Positions 1 through 12,331 are shown, counted from the stretch's first letter. The stretch is 64,000 bases of DNA from Adiantum capillus-veneris (GCA_014529385.2 CM043959.1:90212529-90276528), one strand, 5' to 3'. A program made the numbers and translations. The notes: generated by a model from the sequence alone, not told the origin.

Positions 1-11
1 AATGGCCAAAG

Positions 12-634
12 TTGGTAAGTACAAGAATTCCAAAAAAGAAAGCAAATCTTTCCATTAAGGTTGTGGCTTCAAAGCTACAAAAATATGTGGAACCCATTGT
101 GGATGCTTACATAAGGGGTAAAAATGTGTCTAATGTATATGTTGATGGTGGAGCTCAAATGTGTGTGATCACGGAAAAATCAATGAACAAGTTAGGGCTT
201 GAAATTACAAAGTCCTCTAATTGTCAAGCTAGGCTAGCCAACAACTCAAGTGTGAAGTGTTTGGGATCATTGAAAATGTAAAAGTCTTTGTATGTAGCAT
301 AGATTCACGAGTGGATATGTATGTCATGCCAGCTAAGGGGGAGGGCTATCCCATCATCCTAGGGAGGCCTTGGCTCATTGCTCTGAATGCAGATCAAAAA
401 TGGGAAAGTGGTCGTTTGATTCTTAAGAAGGGTCAACCGATGGTGTATGATTGGCGAGAAGGAAAGCAACCAGATATCAACTATGAAACCATGGCAGATG
501 AAGAGAGCGAGGAGGAGAGTCCTTACTCAAGTGATGAGGAAGCATCAACCAGTGCATCAACCAGTGAAGAGGAGTCTTCTTTGGAGGTAATGGGAATTGT
601 ATTTAACGCCAACACCCAAGATGTTTCTGTATAA
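12..634 (+). pseudogene. gypsy aspartic protease and linker, frameshifted
   Basis: This is the retropepsin part of the polyprotein. The active-site motif appears as YVDGGAQMCVI in the first frame (a DGGA variant of D-T/S-G-A). The flap and C-terminal ILGRPWL motif appears in a second frame that opens at about 257. The two frames overlap between 257 and 281, so a small indel near 270 separates them. An acidic linker follows (about residues 80-125 of the second frame, rich in E and S), as is common between protease and reverse transcriptase in this lineage. The family cleaves the Gag-Pol polyprotein inside the particle. The 5' end is cut by the window edge. Confidence 0.75.
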
Positions 635-689
635 GAAAAGCCAACAGACAATCACACACGAGGGGATGAAAGATGCCACCACCTTGAAG

Positions 690-2100
690 AAGGATTTGAG
701 AAGATGCTTGCAAAAGATCTTACTTATGAGGAGAAGAGGTCCTACATCAATATGTTAAGGAGGTATCCCAATTAGTTTATCACTGACTACTCACAAATAA
801 GAGGTGTAGATGTAATAGAGCATCGAATTGAATTAAAACCACGGACCAAACCCGTGGCTCAAAAGTTAAGGTGACTAGGGTCTGTGCAACAAAAGGCCCT
901 CCTACAAGAAGTGAATCGACTCTTGAAGGCTGGATTCATCTATCCAGTATCCAACTCTGAATGGGTATCACCTATTGTAGTCACTCCCAAGAAGAATGGT
1001 AAGTGGAGGGTCTCCGTGGATTACAAACCCCTCAATGCTGCGACAAAGAGGGACCACTTCCCTCTCCCTTTCCAAGATGAAATTTCGAATGAAGTAGCAG
1101 GTCATGAATGCTACACTGTGTGTGATGGGTATTCAGGATATTTTCAAATTAGGATAGCAGAAGAGGACCAACCAAAAACCACCTTCATCACACCTTGGGG
1201 ATGTTTTGCATTCAGAGTAATGCCTTTTGGGCTCACCAATGCTCCTAGCACCTTCATGATATTCAGAATATTTGTATTTCAGCCATTCTTTGGAAAATCT
1301 ATAAGAGTCTTTATGGATGATTTCTGTATTTATAGTTGTAGATCACTTCACTGCCAAAAGGTTGAAGAGGGGCTTAAGAGGCTCCATCAATTTGGGGGAC
1401 AACTCAACCCAGAGAAGTGTCATATCAGAGAATCTCATGTGGTTTTTCTAGGCCATGTGGTTTCTTCACAAGGAATTCAAGTGGATCCCTCTAAAGTAGA
1501 GGCCCTTTTGTCATTATCTCCACCAACAACAACTAAGGAGCTAATGACCTTCAATCACAAAGTGAGGTACGTGTCTCGCTTCATCCATCTCCTAGCAGAA
1601 GCCATCGCCCCTTTGCATAGGTTGGCAAACCAATCTACATTTGAATGTGGGAGGGAGCATGCAAAATGTTTTGAAGAAGTGAAGGGCATTCTTAGCTCTC
1701 TCCCAATCCTAATGCCACCAGATCCAAAGGAGACCTACTATGTCACTTCAAGTATAGGTTTCGAAGCAATTGGTGTTTTTTTGATGCAAAAAGATCCTAA
1801 AACATCATACATGAGGCCGATCTATTTTTCAAGCACGGTGATGACTCCGGCCGAGAAGGGATACACTGAAATGGAGAAAGTGGTCTTTGCAATCTTGTTT
1901 GCGGTAAGGAAGTTTTGATCGTATCTTCTCCCTGTGCCATTTGTTTTTCTCACCTTGGAGCACAATCTACCATATGTAGTACAACACATGAGCCTCTCAT
2001 CTAGAATAGCAAAGTAGATGCTTGAACTCCAAGAATTTGAATACACTTTCCTTGTAGAAGATAGCACAACAGCAGGACTTGCAGACATTCTCACCTACAA
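690..2100 (+). pseudogene. gypsy reverse transcriptase and first RNase H
   Basis: The longest open stretch is 884-1918. Visible motifs in order are WVSPIVVTPKKNGKWR, VDYKPLNAATKRDHFPL, FRVMPFGLTNAPSTF and the catalytic FMDDFCIYS, so the polymerase active site is intact here. It is followed by the thumb and connection (FLGHVVSSQGI) and a degenerate first RNase H (YYVTSSIGFEAIGVFLMQ) in which the usual DAS catalytic start is lost, which is normal for Tat elements. Upstream, 690-884 translates as reverse transcriptase N-terminus with stops. Stops at 1918 and near 2016 break the RNase H. The enzyme would copy element RNA into DNA in the cytoplasmic particle. Confidence 0.85.
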
Positions 2101-2104
2101 AGTG

Positions 2105-2580
2105 AGAGAAAGGGAAGGATCACGACTACAAAGAGAGGAAGGCTCAAAACAGTTCAAAGTGAAGGAGATTGATAATGCCCATACTTTATGCTTTGACAGA
2201 GCTTATCAACGCCAACAAGACAAAGCAGCAGGGGGGATAATCATTTTGAACCCACAAAAGGAGGTAATGGTTAGAAAAGGTATCACTCTACCCAATGTTC
2301 ACTCTAACAATGAGGCTGAGTATGCTGCTCTAACCCTTGGGTTAGAAGAATGCAAATAATTAGGCATACAAATACTTATTATAAAAGGTGATTCTTATCT
2401 AGTGGTCAGGAAAATCCAAGGGACTTGGAGGTGCAAGAATCGTACATTGTTTGAGTGTCTTAGTAGTGTAAGAGATTTGATGAAGGGTTTTAAAGCAACA
2501 CAGGTACAACACATTGTGAGAACTCATAACAAGGAAGCAGACTTACTTGCAAATGAAAAGCTTCAAATGGCGGTAGGAGG
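2105..2580 (+). pseudogene. second (archaeal-type) RNase H of Tat element
   Basis: The stretch holds the four acidic sites of a plant or archaeal-type RNase H: CFDRAY, SNNEAEYAAL, KGDSYLVV and NKEADLLAN. The first motif normally reads D-G; here the glycine is replaced by R. A stop codon after EECK at 2359 splits the domain. The extra RNase H is known from Tat-lineage plant LTR elements, and it compensates for the degenerate first RNase H. The domain continues directly into the integrase N-terminus. Confidence 0.75.
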
Positions 2581-3655
2581 TGTGAAACTATATGAACCCA
2601 AATATCAAGGTCAAGAGGAGCTAAAAGACATTATTTTCTTTCTACAAGCAGGTGAGTGCCCCAAACACTTAGACAAGGTGCAAAGACATAGACTAGTTAA
2701 GAAGGCCACACATTACCAGTTGATTGGGGACGATTTATATCACAAAGGGAAAGATTTGGTCTTGAGGAGAGTACCAGGTGCGCAAGAGATAGAAAAAATT
2801 CTTCTTTCATGTCATGATGATGTCTGTGGTGGTCACTTTCCTCAAGATATTACAAGTAGGAAGATTTTACAAGCAGGGTCTATTTGGCCGAGCTTACATT
2901 GTAATGTCCAACATTGGTGTAAGGCATGTAAGCAATGCCAAATTGCTGGGGATAGATGACTAACATATGAGCCTTGAGTCCCAATAATATCTTATGGCCC
3001 TTTTGAAAAGTGGGGTGTGGATGCAATAGGTCCCCTACCTCGTACTTCTACAGGGAAGGTTTTCATCATCATGGGTGTTGACTACATGACATGATGGGCG
3101 GAAGCAACAAGCACAACCCAAATCACAGCTGAAGAGGTATCAAAGTTTATTTTTGATCATATTTGTAGTAGTTTTGGAAAACCCCTAGAAATCTTATCAG
3201 ATCGAAGCTCGGGTTTTAGGGCTGACCTTCTGAATGATCTCTTGAGGAGGTTAAAAGTGAAACACCTGCATTCCACACCCTACTATCCTCAATGCAATGG
3301 ATTGGTGGAAAAAGTGAATGGAATGATATGTAAGATCATTTCTAAGCAGGTTGTGGACTGGCCTAATGATTGGGATCGCCATTTGATGGCTGCTCTTTGG
3401 GCGTATAGGACATCTTTCAAGGTGTCTACCCAATTCACCCCTTTTCATATACTTTATGAACAGGAGACATTTCTCCCCATTGAGGTAGAGCTCTCAAGCT
3501 TGCGCGTTCTTGCAAGAGTGGCAAAAAAAACAAAAGAGGTTCTACATGAAAGGATCTTAGATCTCCAACGACTTGAGCTAGATAGAGAAGAGTCCATTGA
3601 TCACTACATCACCAAAGCGACAAAATTAACAAGAAGCTCAAGGGGAAAGGATTGA
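2581..3655 (+). pseudogene. gypsy integrase, zinc-binding and catalytic core
   Basis: The HHCC zinc-binding domain is visible around 2805-2950 (SCHDDVCGGHF followed by CKACKQC). The catalytic core follows from about 2990: WGVDAIGPLP carries the first acid, LSDRSSGF the second, and QCNGLVEKVNG the glutamate of the D,D-35-E triad. Stops near 2959 and 3093 interrupt the frame, and 3242-3655 is again open. The enzyme joins element cDNA into the host chromosome. No chromodomain follows. Confidence 0.85.
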
Positions 3656-4026
3656 AGGAAGGTATGTTGGTTCTTCGCTATGATAACCGACTTGATACTC
3701 GACTTGACAAAAAGTTTTTGCAAAGATGGGAGGGACCTTTCATGATAAAAACAAAGTTTGGGAATGACAGTTATAGATTAACAAATTTATCAGGAAAACT
3801 CCACAAGACCAGAGTCAATGGATGGAGATTAAAGCCCTACTTTCAACGTATCAATCCGTTCATAGGAAGTCATCTACCTACATCGTCTAAGCTCCAAATT
3901 GGCATGGCTCCCTTCGGCTTGGCAAATGCTCCACCTATTTTTAAAGCTTTGATGTGCAGAGAAGAACCAGCTTTGGAATCTAAACATACCCAAGGCAACC
4001 CTCCCCTCTCCAATTTATGGGATTGA
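3652..4026 (+). pseudogene. gypsy integrase C-terminal domain
   Basis: The frame shifts by one relative to the integrase core. It encodes MLVLRYDNR, FLQRWEGPFMIK and KTRVNGWRLKPYF, which is the GPY/F-type C-terminal module of Ty3/gypsy integrases. The matching segment of the second Tat-like element is at 55745-56032. The final stretch (residues 80-124, with a MAPFGLANAP string resembling reverse transcriptase) may be a rearranged pol fragment. Confidence 0.7.
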
Positions 4027-4169
4027 GGTAATGAAAAGCATGTCTAATGGAGTAAACAAGTGCATGTTGCTCCTCCTATTAAAAAAAAAAAAAAAAAAGA
4101 GGAAAAAGAAAAAAAGAGAGAAAAAAAACAGAGAAAGAAACAACACCGTCCTAAAGATATGAATATCTC

Positions 4170-4189
4170 TAGGCTTGGGGGAGGGCTAA
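4170..4189 (+). other. polypurine tract before 3' LTR
   Basis: The run CTTGGGGGAGGGCTAA immediately precedes the inferred LTR start. The same GGAGGGCTAA string precedes the 3' LTR of the related element at 56050-56059, which supports its role as the plus-strand primer. The A-rich stretch at 4080-4135 just upstream is low-complexity sequence. Confidence 0.6.
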
Positions 4190-6260
4190 TATGAATGGCA
4201 TAAAATGGTAACCATCTTTTTGCAACATTTTTCCACCTACTCAACGTCCTCTTCCTCATATGTGTATATATTTTTCTACGCTATTAAGTTATCTAGAGTA
4301 AATTCCCCCTCTTCGTTTAACCTTTGTGGTGGCACATACATTGTACTCTTCCCAAAAATGTCACCTTAGTCATATACTTATATTACCACCCTTTTCTTTT
4401 TTGCTTTGTAAATAAAATTAAGCATACAATAACCAACTATCTACCCCCAAACTTTCTTACCTCTTGTGAATTAGTAGTAGAAAAATAATATATCCATCTT
4501 CCATCCCATATAAATAAATTACCATGGAAAATCAACTCTCCACTTGTCTTTACCAAAGATTATGGTCCATCTCTACAAGTCTTCTATGCCCCCTACATAG
4601 GTGGCCCAATAGCTCTTAAGAATATACATATAGTTTTTCTCCTTTCAAAAAGACTCAAATTGTATATTCTTTTCACAAGAAAATAATATTGGGCTCTCCT
4701 CTATTTGTTTAAGAATCATACCCTTTTGAAAAAACATGATTCCCCTTGGATGCATACAAGCAAAGGGCCCATACAAGAAGACTTGGAAGCAAAAGGTTCC
4801 CTAGCCTAGTGTGGACCTTCCAAACCAAATTACTTGGTGCATGAGCATGAAGAATAGTCCAAATTCATATCAAACATGTTGAGAAGGTCAAAGTTTCCTT
4901 TTGAAGCATGTCATTCCGAGCTATAGGTAAAAAGTTATGGTTAAAATAGTGTAAATCTGTCAGATTCGCAGCAAAAGGGAACTGTAAATCAAGTAGATCA
5001 AGAGGGTGAGATCTTATTTTTCCCCTACTCATCTTCTAGAAGATCAATGAGTGTTCAAGGTCACTTGCATGTGATGGGACCAACCTAAATATGCTTTCTA
5101 AATGCCAAGACAGACAAGTTGAGATACCCCGCAGGAGCCACCCGTACGGCCTCATGGTGGGGCCCACCTACATTATGCACCCCTATGGAGCCTTCACGGT
5201 CTAAAATGATATTTTTGGTGAATAAATAGTCCCTTTTATGTCCAATATTCAATGAGTTGTCAAAGGAAACTTAATCAGGGCTAATCACTTACCCTAATTA
5301 AGTGTAGCATAATCCCACTCCTAGACAACTATAAATAGCCCCCCTTGGAGAGACTCAAGGACACACACCTATATTTTCAACTTCATGCTGTTCTTGATCA
5401 ATAGTAGAGAAACCCCCAATTCTCCCTCTTTCACATCCTCCCTCCTAACCCTCCTCTTTGGAGGAAGTGCAACTCTATCCTCCACTCTTTCTATTCTACA
5501 ATCTCTTACTCCATCAACCCAATAAATCATTGTAGCACCTCAATAACTTGTAAATACATCATGATCTCTCTCATGGTTATGTTAATGATCATTAAATCAT
5601 CTTCAAACAATCAAGTGTCGCAATTCGTGATGGTTAGCTAGCATTTGTCTACCCCTTAAAAGGTGTGCGAGAAATCAAGTAAGTGTTCTACTCTCAATTT
5701 ACCATTGGTTTGTTTCTCCACACTTATTCAATTAGTCTAAAGAAAATTCTCACTCCAACTCTCTTTTGCTTCATTACATATGCATGTGGCTACCTCTCAT
5801 GGTGATTTTATTTGTCACAGCATTGCATAGATGGAGATGAGTTCTCTATGCAAAGTGTGTTAGTTCGATGTAGGTGATTCTCTTGTGTATTTGAGAGGAA
5901 GGTCTTGTGCCCATGATTTTTTGATGAGTGCTTGAGAGAGGAGGAGTTTGGATGTATCATGGGTATTCTTATGGGGAGAAGGTGAATGCTATTCCACAAA
6001 TTGCATATTTACATTTGATGCACGGCATTGGGTTGCATAATCGTTGATGGTGTCAAGTGTCCAAAGTGTACATAGAGTAAGGGTTCTCAAAGTGTGTTGC
6101 TTGAGTGGGTGAGTGAAAATGTTACTTTGATTGGTTTCCTTCTCAACTCCCAAAAGAAGGTGGTGCCCCAAGTAGTGTGTGTACCCTCTTTACGAACATT
6201 TTGTGAGGGTAGGCCCATTGGTTTGGGTTTAGAGGCCCCATTTTAATAAGCTCGCCCTCA
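4190..6260 (+). repeat. 3' LTR of the Tat-like gypsy, about 2.07 kb
   Basis: The LTR starts after the polypurine tract. It contains a TATA box at 5330-5338 (TATAAATAG), followed by an ACACACACC leader that resembles the promoter at 42713 in the solo LTR. A polyadenylation-like AATAAA lies at 5521. No coding region is visible. The right edge is placed at 6260 because TTTAGAGGCC followed by a CTC..CTCA end parallels the ends of the LTRs at 43477 and 63583. The 5' LTR is outside the window, so the borders cannot be confirmed by comparison. Confidence 0.5.
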
Positions 6261-7345
6261 CTACTAATGTACATTTCCATTATGTAAAACTACTAGCTAG
6301 AGTTCTAAACTACTAACTTCAAATCTAGCTCTACCACCTATCTCCTCACCGTCAGATTACTCCTAAGTAAAGATTTGTTATGTGTAATCAAAAGTGATCA
6401 TGCAAATTCTAATCCCTCCAAAAACCTATAAAAGGAGGGCCTCTTTTTGTAATGAAAATACATGAGAAGAAGAATTGAGAAGTCTAGCTAAGAAGAGTGT
6501 GAGAGGAAGTGTGAAAGAGGCTACAAGCTTTGCATAAGAAGCCTTGCATTATGCTATGCCTTCTTTGTGAGTGCAAATAGCCATAACCTTTTCTAGTGCT
6601 TGCTAAATCCGCAAATCCAAAGTTCTTTCCATAGTGTCTGCTAAAGAGAAGAGAGGAGAGGAATTGGAGGTTGCTTCTAAAATTGTATGCTCATTTTGGT
6701 GATCTCATCAAAGAAGAGGTGGATTTGGGCTCAGCATCTTGAAGGTTTTCCTTGGTCATGTGTTTGCTAAACATTATGGAATCTGCACAAGTGTAAGTGT
6801 TTTCAAGCATCCTGTTGTTTTTTTGGTTGTTTGATTGATACTTGTGTGTGTAGCCCTTGCCTCGAGTAAGCCATTGTAAGAGGGTTGCAAGGTGGAGAGG
6901 GCTACCTTGACCTTAAGACAATGCATGGGGTGGCTAGGTTTTGAGTGTGTATTTGTGTTGAATGGAACCTATAATTCTAACCATTGTGGTCCCAAAAAAA
7001 TTTTAGCATATGTGTTGTGGTTTTGTTTTAGTTGAGGTGCTCATATCACTCATCCATTTTCTTGAAGCATTGAGTATTCATGCTTGAAGGTTCTCACGAC
7101 GCTGGCTAAGAAATGTGGTATCTTTTTTTCTCTCTCTACACCTCGCTCATGTCCTAGTTTGTGATACAAAAGACTAGGTGTTGCCCCTATATTTTTCATA
7201 TTTTGTGTGTGGTATTTGGGTGTGTTGTCGTGTTTGGGGTCCATGTGTTGTGTTTGTGTTAGACCCTTAGATCCTATGAGTAGAACGGGAGCCTTGAGCG
7301 GTGTCTAGAGGCCACTTCTCTTGTCGCTTGCCCCAGACCACCTCA
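6261..7345 (+). repeat. possible second LTR-like segment
   Basis: This gene-free stretch has a strong TATA box at 6427-6435 (TATAAAAGG). An AATGAAAATAC leader follows, and a GTGTCTAGAGGCC string near 7295 resembles the ends of the long LTRs elsewhere in the window. It could be a solo or truncated LTR of a related family. No partner copy was found in the window, so this is an inference only. Confidence 0.25.
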
Positions 7346-7390
7346 ATATGAGATATTAGTTAGATTGTGTTAGTGTGCACCACCCGTCTG

Positions 7391-7394
<4 letters not shown>

Positions 7395-7482
<88 letters not shown>
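7395..7482. repeat. (TG)44 microsatellite
   Basis: An uninterrupted TG dinucleotide repeat of about 88 bases. It sits just to the right of the LTR-like segment and has no coding potential. Confidence 0.98.
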
Positions 7483-7483
<1 letters not shown>

Positions 7484-9080
7484 CTTCAAAGAGCTGAAGG
7501 AGCGTCATGCTCTCAAGATTCAATGAGTAGATGGAAGCCTTAGGACAAGGCTCACACCTGTTCAAACCACTATCCCACCAATAAGAATTATATGGTTATA
7601 TATACAAATTAATAAAAAACCTTTAAGAGTCCCAGCAAAGACATGTTAGGGTAGCTCGTACCTCATTTCAAAACATGAAAAAGGTCACCAATGTCAAATA
7701 TCCATACTTATCATGCTATTAGCCAGCGTGTATTCAGAAACCATACCCCACTATTGAAGACAATGAGAAGTACCCTCAAATTACTCATCTAGAATTGCAA
7801 CCACAATTAAAATGAGTCATCAGAGACTCAAACTAAACAAACCAAATCTAATGTGCGAAACTCAAAAATGACATTCCTATGCCGATTGTTACGTGATTTG
7901 TAATAACAAAGTACTCATAAACTAATCAAATGGTTATTAACTATGATTTTTATTGTACAAGAGTAATCTCTATGCATGGATCAAAAGAATATGAAATTGT
8001 GTCTAATCAAAATGACCACAAAAAAATGAAGGTACTGTTAAAATTGTGAAAGTTTTGATAGAATTTCCCTTGTTTTTTTATAGTATTTTCAATATTTCAA
8101 AGCATGATGTGGGATGTGTGTCCAACCTCACTATCCTATCTCATTGCAGTTTTAGCGAGAACCATGATTAAATTGTCAATCCATAGGACAAAGCTGACTC
8201 GACTAGTGCATAGAATCTACAAGAGGTTGTCAATCTCTTGAAAAACAACTAACAACTCGCATCTAACTCAAGGTACACTCAATTGACTGAAATCACCAAA
8301 AGCCAATCACTCATCGGCAAACAAATCACATCCGTTACAGCATCAAATGATATCCAAATGTAGTGAAACTTCTAGGATACGTTTATGAGACCTAAGCACA
8401 CATGCTTAGGTCTAGGATACGTTTATAATACCTAGGCACACATGCTTATGGTCTCAAACCCCACTTTAGGTCAAGTGTCAAAATCGCGATTATTAACAGT
8501 AGTGGATTTTTGACCTAATCGTTTTCGATCCAGAATGCACCTAAATGCTTAGCAATGATGTCCCAATATCCCTCTTATGCTTAGTTTTGATTTTGAAGTG
8601 TAATTAGGCCGCGGGTCGACGACACCAAAAGCTACAAAATACTATGATGTGTTTACGTCAATGCGTAGAGCTCTTACATGCGGTTGCAATGCAACAAACG
8701 TAACTACAATGTGACAACTGGGGAGGGAGTAGGAAGTGCGAGAAGGAGAGAAGTGAGCGTCGTTAGCTCACGCTGTGTATTTTATTATCCAAAACTTACA
8801 AATAACTTACAAAAAATGGCTTTTATACCTTAGCCAAGGTTTTTGGTGGTCAAAATTAATAATCAGGGAGCTCTAACTAAAGATAGGTAATGACATGTTG
8901 ATACAATCTGGAATCTTGTAGCCCCGGCTTAACTATTACAAGGTTTACTAAAAAAATAAGAGTTACAATATTCCCGATTTATAAAAATTAATAAGTGTTT
9001 TTACATGGGAGCTCTGAAAAATGGTATCCGTATTAGCTTGCTGCTAACGTCTCCCCCCTCCTTGCCTGTGTCGTTCCTTG
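7483..9080. other. no gene seen; 40 bp direct duplication
   Basis: No coding region, RNA gene or element end is recognisable here. One local feature is a tandem pair of 40 bp units at 8371-8450, each beginning TCTAGGATACGTTTAT and containing CACACATGCTTA. An AATCGCGATTATTAAC dyad at about 8484-8499 matches the dispersed dyads at 12.5-13.1 kb. Confidence 0.5.
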
Positions 9081-9088
9081 ACACAACT

Positions 9089-12000
9089 TTATGGGCTGAA
9101 GTAGTCTTTGAGTTGAAGGTTGGCCAGGCGGTCAAGCGCATTTAGTGGCTTTTGGTATCTGATCTTCCTCTCTTTATATGGCACTTCCAAGAACTGCATA
9201 GTGACTCTATTTTTCAGCTCCAGGAATGAGTAGCCTACAACCCTTGATGTGAGGTTGTTGATCACTGGCCCAAATATTTTTGTTTGCGAAGTGAATAACC
9301 CTGTGTAGAACACTTCCTCAAACGTCAGCATATTGTGAGAAGGTAAAAACATGCATCTGGCGTAGAAGCGATAGAGGACTTCTTCGTAAGCTTGACCACT
9401 AAGGTCGTAGCATAATCCTTTATTACCCTCTAGGAATGACATCCAAGGGGCGCTTGCTTGCTCTTGCTCATGGAAGACTTCGATGCAGATGAGCAGCATT
9501 CGGAAGATTTTACATAACATTGCACATGATAAATCTAGTAGACTTTTGAAGAAGGACATGGTGCCTGTTAGGGTTCTCACCATGTACTCTTTAGTCGGTG
9601 GTCCCTTTTCTAGAGCAGGCAATCGGGGGTAGTTCACCCAAATTGGCTGCTTCTTTGTTAATGCCTCATGTTCTTGCCAAGTCCTTACTCTTAGTACAAG
9701 ACAAAAAGTAGGATCCTTTTGTATGGCCACATGTGCTCTTGTGAACATAATCGAATACCATGGATTCTTGTTCAACCAGCTGAGCCTCCACTTTGGGTGG
9801 TCTCGATCTGTACCGTCTTCTTACATGTCTTTGTATAGCCTTTCCTTTACCTGTAGCAACTCCACATTCATCAGAGGATAAGGCAGGGATTGTTGGTGCC
9901 ATTGCACATTGATTTGATTGGGAGTGAGTTGTGTCACATTGACGGAATGAAGGACTCTCAACTCCCAATTCATTGCTACCTTTCTTTGATCATCTACCTC
10001 TTGTGTAATCTTCTCTTTCATTGCATCTTCCTTAGCCTTTGAGAGCTGGACCATTGGCACTATATCGGTTTCGATACTTGAAATTCCTCCTCGTCACCTA
10101 GCTCTTCAGTTGGTTTTGTCTCCATCTCAGCGAAAGTAACTAAGGGGATCTCTATCTGTGGCTGCTTGGAAGTTCCTGCCTCTTCTTGTGTTTCTGACCG
10201 TACCTCTCACAATAGTTGGTTCACTCTTTTAAGTTCAACTATTTCTTTCAGCAACTCGTCTTCTCTTTGCACTCGCATTAAAGCAAGGTCTTTGCGCTGA
10301 GACTGCTCCAATTTTAGCTCCAGCTTGAGGTCCTTGTTCTTTTTCTCTAATGCTTTGTAGACCTCGTTTGTTCCTTTGATTGAGGCTACGGTTGGATTCT
10401 CTCGTAATTCCGGCAAGAAAATTGCCTAATCATTTATTCTTTGCTCTGAGTACTGTAGGGAAGCATTTGCTACATCTAACCATACTTGCATCTTCTAAAC
10501 TGACAGGGTTGTTGTTAGAAGTTCGTTCGTAATCGAGCCCCTCCATCTCTTTCTGCTGTTTATCCCTTGTTATCTGATGTTGTTCAGCTTCAAATTTCAG
10601 CTCCTGCACTTGCCTTTGTAGATCAGTGATGACATTTAATCTTTCATCTAACTCCCCTTGGAGTGCGTCAATCACCATATCTAATTCTTTGGCCCTTGTG
10701 CTACGGCTATAGTGTTAGAAGCACTATAGGTCGTCTTGAGGTGGTAGGTGTTTCCTCGGCCTCCTGTTCTCTTGGTTCCTCGAACTTTGTGTTGTCCTCT
10801 GGCTCGGGACTCGCTATCCTTTCGAGCTTTGGCTCTTGCTCTTTGTGTTGCTCTCGTGTAGATGAAGTTGCCTATTGTCCCAGTTCAGCTGCTTCTCTTT
10901 GTTCAAGCTCTGCCTCTTTTGTGTGTTCAGCTTCTGTGACTTTGCTTGTTGGTGAAGGTGGTGGACTCGGCATGGTGATCACTCTGTTCTGAAGTACGTG
11001 AAGAAGGTCTTGGAGATACATCACCTTGATCATGTCAACTGTGCTTCTCCTTGTTTTGTTGCTTCCGCTCCTTGCTTTTTCCGCTCTGCTACCTCTTTAG
11101 CTTTCTGTTCCGCTTCTTCGGCTTCACTCAACTTTAAAGCTTTTGCTTCTTGATACATCTTTTCCAGTAGTTCTGTGGGATCTTCTGCATGTTTCCTGTT
11201 ATGATGTTTTGTTCTTGCACCTTTAAGCTCAATGGGTTAACAACTTGTTGGGTCCTTGCCTTGTGCTTGGCGGGTACGCTCCTAAGAGTGCTTTTCTCTT
11301 TCAAAGCGGGCTTGTTTTTGTACAGGTTCCTCCTGGTGTGCTACCACGACTTCTCTCTTCATTTCTTTCCATCGTGCACTTTTTTCCTCGTTATCTGAGC
11401 TTTCACTGCTATGCCATTCTTGCGAGCTCTTGATAGACTCTTCATCTGACTTGTATGTTCTGTTGGCAGATCTTGTAGCTCTAGGGGAAGGGTGTGCTGA
11501 CACTATCCAAGTGTTCTGATCTGGGCCAGGCAGCAAGTTGTCGGCCATGCCGATAGCATGGTAGGCAATCCTTGTCAAAACCTATGGTGCTCCTAGGTAT
11601 GTAATTTTTCCCTCTTTATTTGTCCCCTTCAATGTGGACAAAACATATTGTGCATGGTCAATTGGTTTCCGGGTTGTTGATTTGAGATCTTGTGTAAAGG
11701 TTGTGGCAACCGCATGATTTGGTGTCGTATACCTCAGTGGTCTTTTGGTAAGGAAGTGAAAGTGCTGGTGGTACAACCTTGCGGGCTCTTCCACCTGTTT
11801 CTTGTGAACGAGGTCGGGAAATGTGGCCGTGGCGGTTTCCTTGGTGAAAGTTCCAGCCGTTTTTCTATCTCTTGCCCTCATTGTCATTGCTTCTATTGGC
11901 AGTCCGAGTCCTTCTGCCACTATCTCCTTGGTAATGACTACTTCAACCTTATTCCCTTGTGGGTCAGAGATTTGAGCGGTTCCATCTTCTTTGATCATGG

Positions 12001-12331
12001 ACAAAAGCTCATAAGCTTTTTGGAAGTCCACTCCACACGGCTCTTGTTCATAGAAATCTCTGAGTCCTAGCCTTCGGTTGGCTTCTTTGGTCTCGGGCTT
12101 TGCAGTGACATGACAAACTTCTTTTGGTAGAAGTTGCTGCTCTACCTAATGTCCTTCCTCACTCTTGAATTTTCCAGTGAACACTGTGGTGTTGTGCTCT
12201 TCAAGCTGTTCCTTTGAGAGATAGGTCACTTTGGCATTCTTGACTGAATCAGGGTCTAGTTGATATGGTGCTAGCTCTTGCAGCTTCTCCTTTTGCGGGA
12301 GCTTCTTCTTGGCCCTCTCTGCGACTTGCAT
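9089..12331 (-). pseudogene. decayed element-like reading frame of unknown function
   Basis: Several minus-strand open pieces line up as one former coding region of about 3.2 kb. In transcription order they are 12331-12146, 12031-11582 (a domain with VITKEIVAEGLGLP and RPLRYTTPNHAVATTF), 11578-11282 (acidic, serine-rich), a K/E/Q-rich coiled-coil part at 11170-10207, and a C-terminal domain at 9775-9089 rich in aromatic residues (FYARCMFLPS). Stops and frameshifts separate the pieces. The globular first domain followed by coiled coil is reminiscent of uncharacterised plant transposon proteins, but no catalytic motif is visible and I do not recognise the family. A 27-base foreign fragment sits at 10713-10739. 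Confidence 0.45.
10713..10739 (-). other. 27 bp identical to chromovirus integrase coding DNA
   Basis: These 27 bases are identical to 18292-18318, where they encode the VKTTYSASN part of the chromovirus integrase on the minus strand. Identity stops at the base on either side. Here the fragment interrupts the coiled-coil part of the decayed frame and adds stops. It looks like a small templated (filler) insertion rather than shared ancestry. Confidence 0.7.

Larger units (their letters stand above)
1..6260 (+). mobile_element. Ty3/gypsy Tat-like retrotransposon, 3' part
   Basis: The window opens inside a plus-strand LTR retrotransposon. The order protease, reverse transcriptase, RNase H, a second RNase H, integrase, polypurine tract and LTR is that of Ty3/gypsy. 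The second RNase H between the first one and the integrase is the known hallmark of the plant Tat lineage. Gag and the 5' LTR lie to the left of the window. The coding region is broken by several stops and frameshifts, so the copy is dead. The right border near 6260 is inferred by comparing the LTR end with those near 43477 and 63583 and is approximate. Confidence 0.85.
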
